From Promethearchaeota archaeon (GTDB taxonomy: Archaea; Asgardarchaeota; Lokiarchaeia; Sigynarchaeales; SOKP01), in NCBI GenBank assembly GCA_014730295.1, contig WJIN01000084.1:1-47201 (forward strand): 47,201 nt of DNA, in the 5' to 3' direction. Each line of letters begins with the position of its first letter. Positions within the stretch are counted from its first letter, which is position 1. The notes under the pieces are model-generated. The model was given only the letters and a program-made list of their open reading frames with translations, searched no databases and was not told the origin of the DNA. A program made the translations under genes and the position numbers. Below are positions 13,927-22,443 of the stretch, piece by piece.

Positions 13927-15261
13927 ATGTCCGAAGAAACACAAAAAACAAAAAAACTTGATATAAAATTAACTTTTTTTATAGGCTTAGCTTTTTTCAC
14001 GACGGGGATTTCATGGAGTCTTTATAATACACAAGTTAATCAAGCTCTTTTAGGATATCTAAAACTATTCTCAATAGTAGGAATCTTAATGGCTGTTGAT
14101 AACATAATAGGAGTAATTATTCAACCGATAATGGGATCTGTATCAGATTCAACACGTTCAAGATTAGGTCGAAGAATGCCCTATATTATAATAGGAACAA
14201 TATCTGCTGCTATTTTTTTCGCACTTATTCCTACAGGTTTTGATACCCAGCTTTGGATATTACTACTATGGATGTTCTTATTTAGTATAAGCATGGGCTT
14301 TTACCGCTCCCAAGCAGTTGCTTTAATGCCTGATTTTATAAGACCGCATAATCGAAGTAAAGCGAATGCAATAATCAATTTAATGGGAGGGATAGGAACA
14401 TTACTGGCAACTCTAATTAACCTTGCAGTCAATTATATTGGACTTCAATTAGCGTTTATTTTAGGATCACTATTAATGCTTGGAGCACTTGGTATTTTGG
14501 TTTGGAAAGTTAAGGAAAGTGAAGCTTTTTCTTATCAGTTAATCCTTAAAGCGGAACAAGCGGGTAAAGAAACTGTAGCAGATATCCAACCCCAGATTAA
14601 GAAACCGGGGTTGATTGAAAGTCTAAAAGATATAGCTAAGGAAAAAGATAAAAGTACCTTATTCATTTTACTAGCAATTTTTTTCTGGTTTATAGCTTAT
14701 CAAGGTGCAGAAGGATTATTCACTGCTTATGCAGGTCCCGAAGGTTTAGGAATTGTAGATTCAAAAGGAACGGCAGGATTTTTATTATTCTTCGTTGCAG
14801 CCCCATTTATCTTATTTGCTTATCCCGCTGGAATAATTGCCAATAAAATCGGAAGGAGATTAACCATTAAAATTGGTTTAGGTGTAATATTGTTTGGTAT
14901 GGTGTTTGCATTTATAATTCAAACTAATCTTACAATGCTACTTATTGGACTAATTATATTCGGGTTAGGATGGGGTATGGTAAATGTTAATTCTATAGTG
15001 ATTGTATGGGAATTAGCGCCTTCTGCAGAGAAAATAGGCACATATACAGGGGTATATTATTTCTTTAGCGTTTTAGCGGCGATATTGGGACCTTATGTTA
15101 TTGGTTCTCTTATGGATCTGTTTGGAATAAGTTCAATGTTTTTGAATTGCGCAATGTTCTTTTTGATATCATTAATCCTTATGTTTTTCGTTAAGCGAGG
15201 AGAAATCGAATTAACAGAAGAAGAAAAAATTGCCAAAGAAAAAGCTATGGAACGATTATAA
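13927..15261 (+). CDS. MFS transporter, SLC45/sugar-symporter-like
   Basis: This 444-residue protein has 12 predicted membrane helices. After the second helix it has DNIIGVIIQPIMGSVSDSTR followed by SRLGRR, the MFS D-x-x-G-R-R loop in the version common to SLC45 and GPH-like symporters. The central loop (about residues 200-240) is charged. The gene probably encodes a cation-coupled transporter for a sugar or another small organic solute. I prefer the ATG at 13927 over an in-frame GTG at 13918. It is closely similar in design to the transporter at 41310. A TATA-like TTTATTTATA (13871-13880) is upstream and an 11-T tract follows. Confidence 0.8.
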   Translation: MSEETQKTKKLDIKLTFFIGLAFFTTGISWSLYNTQVNQALLGYLKLFSIVGILMAVDNIIGVIIQPIMGSVSDSTRSRLGRRMPYIIIGTISAAIFFALIPTGFDTQLWILLLWMFLFSISMGFYRSQAVALMPDFIRPHNRSKANAIINLMGGIGTLLATLINLAVNYIGLQLAFILGSLLMLGALGILVWKVKESEAFSYQLILKAEQAGKETVADIQPQIKKPGLIESLKDIAKEKDKSTLFILLAIFFWFIAYQGAEGLFTAYAGPEGLGIVDSKGTAGFLLFFVAAPFILFAYPAGIIANKIGRRLTIKIGLGVILFGMVFAFIIQTNLTMLLIGLIIFGLGWGMVNVNSIVIVWELAPSAEKIGTYTGVYYFFSVLAAILGPYVIGSLMDLFGISSMFLNCAMFFLISLILMFFVKRGEIELTEEEKIAKEKAMERL

Positions 15262-15274
15262 AATTCTTAATTTC

Positions 15275-15285
15275 TTTTTTTTTTT
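15275..15285 (+). terminator. T-tract terminator after the MFS gene
   Basis: Eleven consecutive T begin 13 bases after the MFS stop codon, a typical archaeal transcription end. The DUF89 gene starts 55 bases later. This T tract is also why an in-frame start at 15230 for that gene is implausible: it would encode a run of Phe. Confidence 0.5.
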
Positions 15286-15340
15286 CCCACAAATTTATAC
15301 TGATTCTATCTTTCTTTTATTTAAAGCAATAGATCAAACG

Positions 15341-16225
15341 ATGAAACTTGAACCCGAATGTATTGGATGTTTATTTAATCAAGTCTTAAAAGCGTTTAAA
15401 TTACTTGAGGTTGATGCGGATCGCAATTTAGTTATAAAAACACAAAAAAGTATTATGGAATTTCTCTTGAATCAAGACCTTGACTCGATCTCTGCGCCTT
15501 TAGTGGGAAGCTTTCTCTATTCCAAAATTGGAGAAATGTTGGGAACAGATGATCCTTATAAAGAATTAAAACAGGAATATAACCAACTTGCCCTACAATA
15601 TTACAATGCCACAAAAGAATATGTTTTGAATCAGCAAGATCCATTATTTGAAGCCTTGCTTGTATCAGCCCTCGGAAATACGATAGATTTTGCAAGTCAA
15701 CATAAAATAGATTTAGTGAATGACCTTGAGAATTTTTCAGCAGAAGATCTCGCGATAAATGATTATCCAGAATTCAAGAAATTACTTGAAGAAAAAAGAA
15801 AGTTGTTAATCCTTGGAGATAATTGCGGGGAGATCGTATTCGACAAATTAATGATCGAGATCCTTCAAGAAATCAATCCCGATTTAGAGATAATCTATGC
15901 CGTAAGGAGACGACCAATTATCAATGATGCCACTATGGAGGATGCTAAAGAGATCAGTCTGACTTCAATGGTACGAGTAATTGAATCAAGTGGAGCCCCA
16001 GGAATAGATTTGAAAGATATCACTCCGGAATTTAAAAAATATTTTTCTTCAAAGGAATATGTGATTTTATCCAAAGGGCAAGGAAATTTTGAAACTTTAA
16101 ATGGAGAGACAATTCCCAATAATGATCTATTCTATTTATTAAAAGCAAAATGTGTCCTTATGAAACGTATATTTAATGTAGAAGTGGGAAGTCTAATTTT
16201 TAAAAAGCGTGAGAAAAAAAATTAA
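15341..16225 (+). CDS. DUF89/ARMT1-like damage-control phosphatase
   Basis: The 294-residue protein starts MKLEPECIGCLFNQVLKAF; the early CxxC is typical of archaeal DUF89 subfamily proteins. The metal and phosphate site reads ILGDNCGEIVFDKLM (usual GDNxGEIxxD), followed by RRRPIINDATMEDA (usual INDAT). DUF89 enzymes are metal-dependent phosphatases thought to remove damaged sugar-phosphate by-products. I chose the ATG at 15341 because the longer frame from 15230 overlaps the previous gene and reads through a poly-T terminator. It faces the convergent Roadblock-like gene, whose stop is 16 bases away. The substrate is unknown. Confidence 0.85.
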   Translation: MKLEPECIGCLFNQVLKAFKLLEVDADRNLVIKTQKSIMEFLLNQDLDSISAPLVGSFLYSKIGEMLGTDDPYKELKQEYNQLALQYYNATKEYVLNQQDPLFEALLVSALGNTIDFASQHKIDLVNDLENFSAEDLAINDYPEFKKLLEEKRKLLILGDNCGEIVFDKLMIEILQEINPDLEIIYAVRRRPIINDATMEDAKEISLTSMVRVIESSGAPGIDLKDITPEFKKYFSSKEYVILSKGQGNFETLNGETIPNNDLFYLLKAKCVLMKRIFNVEVGSLIFKKREKKN

Positions 16226-16241
16226 AATATAGTTCTATTTA

Positions 16242-16742
16242 TTAATTCTCTCTCATCTTTTTTATAGCCTCTGTGAAAAAACCGAAATCTTTCATAGATT
16301 CCTCCTCTCTATTTTGTAAATTGTGGAAATATTCTTCGATCTGCATATATAAAATTTTTTTAAATGAATCAAATTTGCACACTTCAATACACTCCTCAAT
16401 TTCATCTTGATATAGAGTATAAAAATTATCAAGCGCCTTTTCTGCTTGTTCCCGTATTCCCTCCTTTACAAAATCTTTATCCAAAATCGCAATAAGTACG
16501 AGACTGTGTCTATTCACTATGATCATTTGAACATTCAATCCCTTTATAATTATCTCTTCGATCCGTCCAAGCGAATCTTTTCCAAAAAGAGATAATGCGC
16601 CCACAAAAGAAGATAATAGGATAGGATTAATATCCGAATCGAGAATCAGATCTACCAAATACTCTCCAGATTCTTTACAAATAACAATGCCTTTTAATAA
16701 ATTCATATCATATTTAGTTCTATCTCGCACTTCACTTGCCAT
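16242..16742 (-). CDS. Roadblock/LC7- or longin-like small protein
   Basis: This 166-residue protein has KGIVICKESGEYLVDLILDS, then LLSSFVGALSLFGKDSLGRI and VQMIIVNRHSLVLIAILDKD, followed by a C-terminal helical part. This is the strand-helix-strand arrangement of Roadblock/longin folds. Asgard genomes are rich in such proteins, which in eukaryotes bind small GTPases or membranes. A Rab-like GTPase lies about 14 kb away at 30578, so a partnership is possible but unproven. The gene stands alone on the minus strand between two convergent or divergent neighbours. The fold is assigned by pattern. Confidence 0.6.
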   Translation of the reverse strand: MASEVRDRTKYDMNLLKGIVICKESGEYLVDLILDSDINPILLSSFVGALSLFGKDSLGRIEEIIIKGLNVQMIIVNRHSLVLIAILDKDFVKEGIREQAEKALDNFYTLYQDEIEECIEVCKFDSFKKILYMQIEEYFHNLQNREEESMKDFGFFTEAIKKMREN

Positions 16743-16902
16743 AATTATCCCTTGTTCCTTTTTAACATATAAAAAACAATCGTATTGTAAAATAAATGAA
16801 TTCTTTAAAACTTTATTTATACTAATTAGTCATTAGTTAATCATAGTATCTACCAATCTATTATTAAAGCTATAATATTGAGGAATTAATACTTTTCACT
16901 TT

Positions 16903-17835
16903 CTAATTTCTTAATTTCCAAAAAATCTTTCCTTGATAAATGTTCTTCTGTATGATGTTTTTGCTTTCTAATATATCCAACGTTTCTAATATATTTGATT
17001 CTGTGTTTATGGATGTTTTAAATGTCTCTATTATTTGTTCTTGCCTCATTGGATGTCGCTCTATGATTGAAAGAAACTCTTTTTCAAAATCTGAGGAAAA
17101 TTTACCAAAAATACCCATCTCTGGAAAATTAATATCTTTATAATCCCCAAAAATCTCATCTAAAAGTTTTAGTATAGTATTTTTCGGTTTTTTCACCCAT
17201 ATTTCTACAGGAGGCCTAATGGGTACATTAATATCAATCCTGTCTGGTTGAATATCATCCAAGAAAGATTTGATTTGTAATAATTCATCTTTAGAATCAT
17301 TTACATCTCTTACCAACATCACTTCGATCCAGAACTGTTTAGTAAAACTTTCTTTAAATTCCAAAAATCCTCTTATTAAATTATCAAAATTAATTTCAGG
17401 ATGAGGACGGTTGATTAACCTAAAGGTTTTTGTATTTCCCGCATCTAATGTTGGGAGAAGTAAATCCACATCAAATAAAATATCCCTTACATTCTTTTCA
17501 GATAAGAGTGACCCATTGGTAATAACACATATTGGTTTATTGGTCCTTTTTTGTGCGAATCGAATTAATTCTCCTAAATCCTTATATAAGGTTGGCTCTC
17601 CGCTTCCCACAAGAGTGAGGTAATCAAAATCTTGCTCGCTTTCCGTCAAAACTTCATCGATTTCTTTTATAATATCTCGTTTTGGGCAATAGTTTTTTCG
17701 TTTATTGGTAAAAATCGTCGTTTTTCCTAACTGGCAATAAATGCATTGATAATTACATGTTTTACTTGGGAGTGGATCAATTCCTAAGGACTTTCCAAGA
17801 CGTCTACTCGGAACTGGTCCATATACATATTCCAT
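16903..17835 (-). CDS. Radical SAM protein, COG0731-like
   Basis: The protein (310 residues) begins MEYVYGPVPSRRLGKSLGID, the hallmark of a radical SAM group annotated as COG0731-like Fe-S oxidoreductases. The cluster motif is Cys27-x3-Cys31-x2-Cys34 (CNYQCIYC). A GSGEPTLYKD motif for SAM binding follows at about residue 77. The C-terminal roughly 70 residues look like a winged-helix domain (HPMRQEQIIETFKTSI). The enzyme would generate a 5-prime-deoxyadenosyl radical; the substrate is unknown. It lacks the extra features of glycyl radical activases, and its neighbours are unrelated to the glycyl radical enzyme, so I do not call it the activase. Confidence 0.85.
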   Translation of the reverse strand: MEYVYGPVPSRRLGKSLGIDPLPSKTCNYQCIYCQLGKTTIFTNKRKNYCPKRDIIKEIDEVLTESEQDFDYLTLVGSGEPTLYKDLGELIRFAQKRTNKPICVITNGSLLSEKNVRDILFDVDLLLPTLDAGNTKTFRLINRPHPEINFDNLIRGFLEFKESFTKQFWIEVMLVRDVNDSKDELLQIKSFLDDIQPDRIDINVPIRPPVEIWVKKPKNTILKLLDEIFGDYKDINFPEMGIFGKFSSDFEKEFLSIIERHPMRQEQIIETFKTSINTESNILETLDILESKNIIQKNIYQGKIFWKLRN

Positions 17836-17981
17836 TTCTATGGAGATAAATTTAGTCTACATAATATAGGTTGTGATTATCAGTAAATTAAAATTCATTA
17901 TAGTAAAAATAAGATTATAAGCGTTAAGATCTAAATCTTTAAATATTTAGGAGTAGAATTCTATTTAATAATATTTAATAG

Positions 17982-19400
17982 ATGAAAAAAATGAGTAAAG
18001 AAGACGCAGTTCCTTTGAAAGAAAAAATTTCATTCGGTTTATCAGCTATCCCAGATCAATTAACATACCAAGTGTTTCAATTCTTAATATTCACGTTCTA
18101 TTTCACAGTAGTGAAAATAGAATTAACATATATGCTTATCGCATATGTAGTTTGGGGAATTTGGAATGCGATTAATGATCCCCTATTAGGAGCACTCTCA
18201 GAACGGACTAAGGCGAAAGATAAATGGGGAAAACGGAAATATTTTTTAGTCATTTCCTTTATTCCATTGAGTATCACAATGATATTAATGTTTTGGGTAC
18301 CATTTGAGGGACAAATTATAAAGTTCACTTGGTTTTTGGCAACTATTATCCTTTTCGAATTTTTTTATACTCTCTTTGATGTAAATGTGAACGCATTATT
18401 TCCTGAGATGTTTCCAAATGAAGAAAAACGAGCTTCAGTGAATATTTTTATTAAAGGCACTACGATTATTGCCTTATTATTAAGTTCTCTTCTTCCGATG
18501 ATTCTGGTTCCTAATTTAGTTCCGGCGAATGATAGCGAGATTCCTGAAATCATGCCCGATTATTTTTTAATGGGTATAGTCCTAGCTATAATTATTATAG
18601 TGGTAACCATACCTTTTTTAAAATATGGCGTAAAAGAGCGAGAGGAAAAGGATGAAGATTTCGAAAAAAGACCATCATTTATTGAATCTCTAAAAGTTAC
18701 TTTGACTAACAAAACCTTTCTAAAATTCGTTATAGCTAATACGATGGTGTGGTATTGCTTTAGCATTCTACCTACAATAATTCCAATTTATGCCACCCAA
18801 ATTCTTGGATTTGAAGAAGAAGGTATTTATGTTTCTCTGGGTTTAATGATCGCATTTTTAATAGCCGCTCTAAGTCTTCCAATCCATAAAAAAATGGGTG
18901 CTAAGTTTGGAATGAGAAATGCTTTTCTAATTACTTTGGGAATATGGATATTAACATTATTGCCCTATGCTTTAATTAGTGGGGAGGCTTTTCAAATACC
19001 ATTCTTATTAATCACTGCGGCTCAAGGATTTCCGCTCTCTGGGGCATTATTCTACGTTGATATTTTACATGGAGATGTAATAGATGAAGATGCTTTAAGC
19101 TATGGAGTGAAGCGCTCTGCAAGCTATTATGGTATTAATGCGTTTATACATAGAATTTCTGTAATTTTGGTTATAGTGACTATATTCTTTATGTTTGGCA
19201 ATATTGGTTGGGAAAAGAATTATGAACCTGTGGTATCAGATCCCTTATTAGTCGAATTAGGTCTAAAGGCAATTATTTTTCTCTTTCCAGCACTTGCATT
19301 AGTAGTAGCTATAATCTTTATGAAATCTTATCCTCTTCATGGAGAAAAACTACATGCCATGCGAAAAGAGCTAGCAAAATATCCCGAATTATTAGAATAA
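17982..19400 (+). CDS. MFS transporter of the GPH cation symporter type
   Basis: This 472-residue protein has 12 predicted helices. It carries IWNAINDPLLGALSERTK, then KWGKRKYF, the GPH (glycoside-pentoside-hexuronide) family loop after helix 2, and a matching start, KISFGLSAIPDQLTYQVFQF. GPH members usually take up sugars or other small organics with H+ or Na+. It shares this design with the transporter at 39772. It is convergent with the BKACE gene, 65 bases away. An ATG at 17991 is an alternative start. Confidence 0.85.
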   Translation: MKKMSKEDAVPLKEKISFGLSAIPDQLTYQVFQFLIFTFYFTVVKIELTYMLIAYVVWGIWNAINDPLLGALSERTKAKDKWGKRKYFLVISFIPLSITMILMFWVPFEGQIIKFTWFLATIILFEFFYTLFDVNVNALFPEMFPNEEKRASVNIFIKGTTIIALLLSSLLPMILVPNLVPANDSEIPEIMPDYFLMGIVLAIIIIVVTIPFLKYGVKEREEKDEDFEKRPSFIESLKVTLTNKTFLKFVIANTMVWYCFSILPTIIPIYATQILGFEEEGIYVSLGLMIAFLIAALSLPIHKKMGAKFGMRNAFLITLGIWILTLLPYALISGEAFQIPFLLITAAQGFPLSGALFYVDILHGDVIDEDALSYGVKRSASYYGINAFIHRISVILVIVTIFFMFGNIGWEKNYEPVVSDPLLVELGLKAIIFLFPALALVVAIIFMKSYPLHGEKLHAMRKELAKYPELLE

Positions 19401-19465
19401 ATCTCAAATATCTATTTTTTCTTTTTTTAAAGAAATAATTTTGCTAAAATAATTAAAAAAGAAGT

Positions 19466-20390
19466 TTAGTTATTTAGATGTAATAAATGTCGTGTTTCTT
19501 CCACAGTAGCGGGTTCTCTTCCAATTTCTCTGGCTAAGCGAACCATTCGTTTGACAAGTTGGGCATTACTATTAACTAATTCTCCTTTATCAAAATAAAT
19601 GGTATCTTCTAAGCCTGTCCTAATATTACCACCCATGCACATCGCGATAACAGTAGTTCTTAGGTTGTATTTTCCAACTGTCACGACTTGCCAGGTGGAT
19701 CCTTCAGGTAATTGATGGATCATATGCATTAAATTTTCGGGTGTTGCGGGAGCCCCACCCTGAATCCCAAGCACTAAACTAAAATGCAGAGGAAGTTCAA
19801 GAACACCCATATCAACTAAATCCATAATGTTTGCGATATGCCCCGAATCGTATACTTCAATTTCAATCCCGCATCCTAATTTCTTACACTTTTTCACAAA
19901 CCGCTTATTAAAATCGAGGGGATTTCGAAACGTATGGCTCCCATAAGGTGTTCGAAATTCAAAAGTGCCCGCATTAATCGTAAACATTTCAGGGGTGGGG
20001 TCAATTGTGAGTAAATTTAATCTCTGTTTAAGATTTGGCATTATAATCGCTTGTCCATATTTTTTTCCACTACTGCTCGTTTTTACTCCATGTTCTATCC
20101 ATGCACCTATACCATTACCTATTTGGGTAATTATAGGACATTTATCTTTAATTAACCGGACAGCTTTATTATACACATTAATATCTGGAGTATTTTGTCC
20201 ATCCTCTCCTCGTACATGAAGATGACAAATTGTCGCTCCAGCCTCATAACATTCCAAAGCATCTTGAGCTTGCTCCTCTGGTGTAATGGGGATGGCTTCA
20301 TTGGCCCATTTACCATGGATTCCTCCGGTAATAGCTACGGTGATAATAACTTTATCCCGTGTTAAAAGATCTGGTTTAATTTTTAATCAT
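19466..20390 (-). CDS. Beta-keto acid cleavage enzyme (BKACE, DUF849), apparent frameshift near the start
   Basis: The main frame shows BKACE hallmarks: CHLHVRGEDGQNTPD with metal-binding His residues, MHMIHQLPEGSTWQVVTVGK, and GGNIRTGLEDTIYFDKGEL near the end. BKACE enzymes condense a beta-keto acid with acetyl-CoA to give acetoacetate and a new acyl-CoA. A standard start codon appears only at a TTG (20257), which would remove the conserved first strand. Upstream the same frame encodes KVIITVAITGGIHGKWANEA, the expected N-terminus, but then meets a stop. An ATG at 20390 reads in if one A is removed from a run of five (20380-20384), giving about 306 residues. A sequencing error, a real frameshift or an ATT start at 20380 are the options. 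It follows the hydroxyacyl-CoA dehydrogenase gene by 53 bases. Confidence 0.85.
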
Positions 20391-20443
20391 TCTCTTTTCT
20401 ATTTTTTAATATTCAAATAAAATTTCTCTCTGAAGATATTAAA

Positions 20444-21280
20444 TTATTTCCATTTATAAAATCCTTGACCTGATTTTAATCCTAATTCTCCTTTTTCCAC
20501 TTTTTCTTTAAACTTTTCGGGGGGTTTATCTCTCGGGTCCCCACTCTCTTTATAATAGGACATCTCTACATTATAGGCCACATCCAATCCAATTCCATCC
20601 ATTAGTTCAAAGGGACCCATATTCATACCCGTAAAAATTTTCCATGCCGTATCAATTGTCTCAACATCTGCATTCCCATTCGCCCACATGTGAAGTACTT
20701 CACATTTTATCGCCCTCCAAATTCTATTGAAGACGAACCCCATTATTTCTTTTTTAACAACTAATGGAGTGCATTCGATAGAATCTATCCAATTCTTCCC
20801 GGTTTCAAAGGTTTCTTGGCTTGTTTCCGTCCCTTTCATGATATCTACCATAGGACGTAAAGGAATTGGGGGATAAAAGTGAATATTTAGGACTTTGTCT
20901 TTTCTCTTTACAGCATCCTCAATTTTGGAAACTGGATATGAGGAACTATTGGTACCAATTATTGCATGAGGAGGGGCAAGATCGTCTATCTGGCTGAAGA
21001 TTTTCTTCTTTAATTCCACATCTTCTGGAACGCATTCGATAATAAGATCAACATCAATGAGTGTTTCAGAAAGATCGCGCTTTAGATTAATATTCTGATA
21101 TTTTTCCCTTTTATTTTTCGGTCGAAAGAATTTTTTTAGAAATACCTCGACATCTTCTAATACTTCTTTACTCACATCATAAAGGTTTACCGTATAATCA
21201 TAGAGCGCGGTTCTTGCCGCAATTTGCCTTCCTGTAAATCCTGCGCCAATAATTGCTACTTTTTTAATCTTAGTAGGCAT
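20444..21280 (-). CDS. 3-hydroxyacyl-CoA dehydrogenase family protein
   Basis: This 278-residue protein has an N-terminal NAD-binding fold, KKVAIIGAGFTGRQIAARTA, the family motif TNSSSYPVSKIEDA, the HFYPPIPLRPMVDI motif with the catalytic-region His, and a helical C-terminal domain with FVFNRIWRAI and GPFELMDGIGLDV, ending GQGFYKWK. It would oxidise an L-3-hydroxyacyl-CoA or a related free 3-hydroxy acid with NAD+. Immediate linkage to BKACE resembles carnitine-type and other 3-hydroxy acid routes, where dehydrogenation yields the beta-keto acid that BKACE cleaves. The ATG at 21280 starts directly at the Rossmann fold. Confidence 0.9.
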   Translation of the reverse strand: MPTKIKKVAIIGAGFTGRQIAARTALYDYTVNLYDVSKEVLEDVEVFLKKFFRPKNKREKYQNINLKRDLSETLIDVDLIIECVPEDVELKKKIFSQIDDLAPPHAIIGTNSSSYPVSKIEDAVKRKDKVLNIHFYPPIPLRPMVDIMKGTETSQETFETGKNWIDSIECTPLVVKKEIMGFVFNRIWRAIKCEVLHMWANGNADVETIDTAWKIFTGMNMGPFELMDGIGLDVAYNVEMSYYKESGDPRDKPPEKFKEKVEKGELGLKSGQGFYKWK

Positions 21281-21333
21281 ATTTTCTCCTTAGTTGAGTA
21301 TTTTTTTACCATCTATATTAATTTTTAATTAAG

Positions 21334-21368
21334 AATTCAATATATTCAATTATTCAACTTATTGAATT
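21334..21368. repeat. Inverted repeat upstream of the hydroxyacyl-CoA dehydrogenase gene
   Basis: The arms are AATTCAAT (21334-21341) and ATTGAATT (21361-21368), a perfect 8-bp match with a 19-base centre that contains further TTCAA words. It lies 54-88 bases upstream of the dehydrogenase start (21280, minus strand), between that gene and the end of the aminotransferase gene. It could be an operator, or a hairpin ending the aminotransferase transcript. Confidence 0.35.
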
Positions 21369-21400
21369 AAAAATGTTTCTGAATTATCTCAGATAATTCT

Positions 21401-22378
21401 TTAATGAGCTTGAACTACTTTTTCCAAAATTTTTAGAAAATAATCATTTTCTTTTTTAAGACCAATAGAGGCTCGTATGTAGCCAGATGCAAAATAATTT
21501 GACGCATCATACACAAAAACATTTTGTTTTGCTAAAGTGTTAACGATATTTGGTATTTCGGTATTTATTAAAACAAAGTTTGTGTTGCTTGGATAAGCAG
21601 TTACATTTAGTTGTTCACATTTCTCAAGGATTTTTTGTTTTTCTCTTTGTATCAGATCTCTATACTCCTCAATGTAATCTCTATGTTTTAACGCAGCTGA
21701 AGCAGCTATAACGCTTGGATATGGGAGCATTATTTCTAAACCCTTGAATTTTTCCCTTAATTTTTCTCCCGTGATTAAATAGCCAATCCCTGAACCAGCT
21801 AAACCAAAAGATTTACTTAACGTCCTTAAAATTGCTAAATTTGGATATGTTTCAATTAAATCGATTACCGTATATTTTGAGAATTCAAAATACGCCTCGT
21901 CAACTAATAACGTAATATTATCGTTATTCAATAATTTTTTTATCCCCTCTTTTTCTATTATCAATTTTCCGGTTGGATTATTTGGGTTATCCACTACGAT
22001 CAATGTAGGTTTGTCTATTTCAGAAACGAGGTATTTGTAAGGAAAGCGAAAATCGGGTGCAGATAATTTTACCTTTAAAATGGAAGAAGGCGTTTTTTCG
22101 ACGGAGTTTTCAATAATGATAAATGCTGGATCTGGAATTATAATCTGATCTACGGTTGAGTGTAAAAAAACGAATTCTTTAATAATAATATCGGATCCAG
22201 GACTTAAAAATATAGTTTCTGGACTTATATCGTTATAGTTGGCTAATAAGTGGGTTAATTCATCAACATATTCCTGGGATGTGTACCTATTTAATTTTGC
22301 GATTGATTTTTTTACCGCATTTATGACAATATTAGGGGGAAGAAACGGCATTTCATTTTTATCTAATCGTGCTTTCAT
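21401..22378 (-). CDS. HisC-like class I/II PLP aminotransferase
   Basis: At 325 residues this is slightly shorter than most HisC proteins. It shows LDKNEMPFLPPNIVINAVKK, IFLSPGSDIIIKEF (cofactor phosphate region), VVDNPNNPTGKLI, LLVDEAYFEF and the lysine motif LRTLSKSFGLAGSGIGYLI, where the Lys binds PLP. The C-terminal Arg in SGYIRASIG would bind the substrate carboxylate. HisC converts imidazoleacetol phosphate with glutamate into histidinol phosphate, but relatives act on other substrates, and no other his gene is in the window, so the substrate is uncertain. The next gene upstream (COG3199 kinase) ends 65 bases away on the same strand. Confidence 0.85.
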   Translation of the reverse strand: MKARLDKNEMPFLPPNIVINAVKKSIAKLNRYTSQEYVDELTHLLANYNDISPETIFLSPGSDIIIKEFVFLHSTVDQIIIPDPAFIIIENSVEKTPSSILKVKLSAPDFRFPYKYLVSEIDKPTLIVVDNPNNPTGKLIIEKEGIKKLLNNDNITLLVDEAYFEFSKYTVIDLIETYPNLAILRTLSKSFGLAGSGIGYLITGEKLREKFKGLEIMLPYPSVIAASAALKHRDYIEEYRDLIQREKQKILEKCEQLNVTAYPSNTNFVLINTEIPNIVNTLAKQNVFVYDASNYFASGYIRASIGLKKENDYFLKILEKVVQAH

Positions 22379-22443
22379 TCTAATCTTCCTTTATTTTATT
22401 ATAGCCTATTAAGTTTTCTGATATTTTTAAGGGATCTCTCCAT

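Noticed and set aside
15230..15340. Longer N-terminus for the DUF89 protein
   Set aside because: It overlaps the upstream gene, reads through a poly-T terminator as Phe residues, and precedes the conserved CIGC start.
16903..17835. Radical SAM gene as the activase of the glycyl radical enzyme
   Set aside because: Its N-terminal signature is COG0731-like, it lacks the typical activase motif context, and it lies about 8.4 kb from the enzyme among unrelated genes.
21401..22378. Histidine biosynthesis locus
   Set aside because: Only a HisC-like aminotransferase is present, with no other his gene; the substrate may differ.
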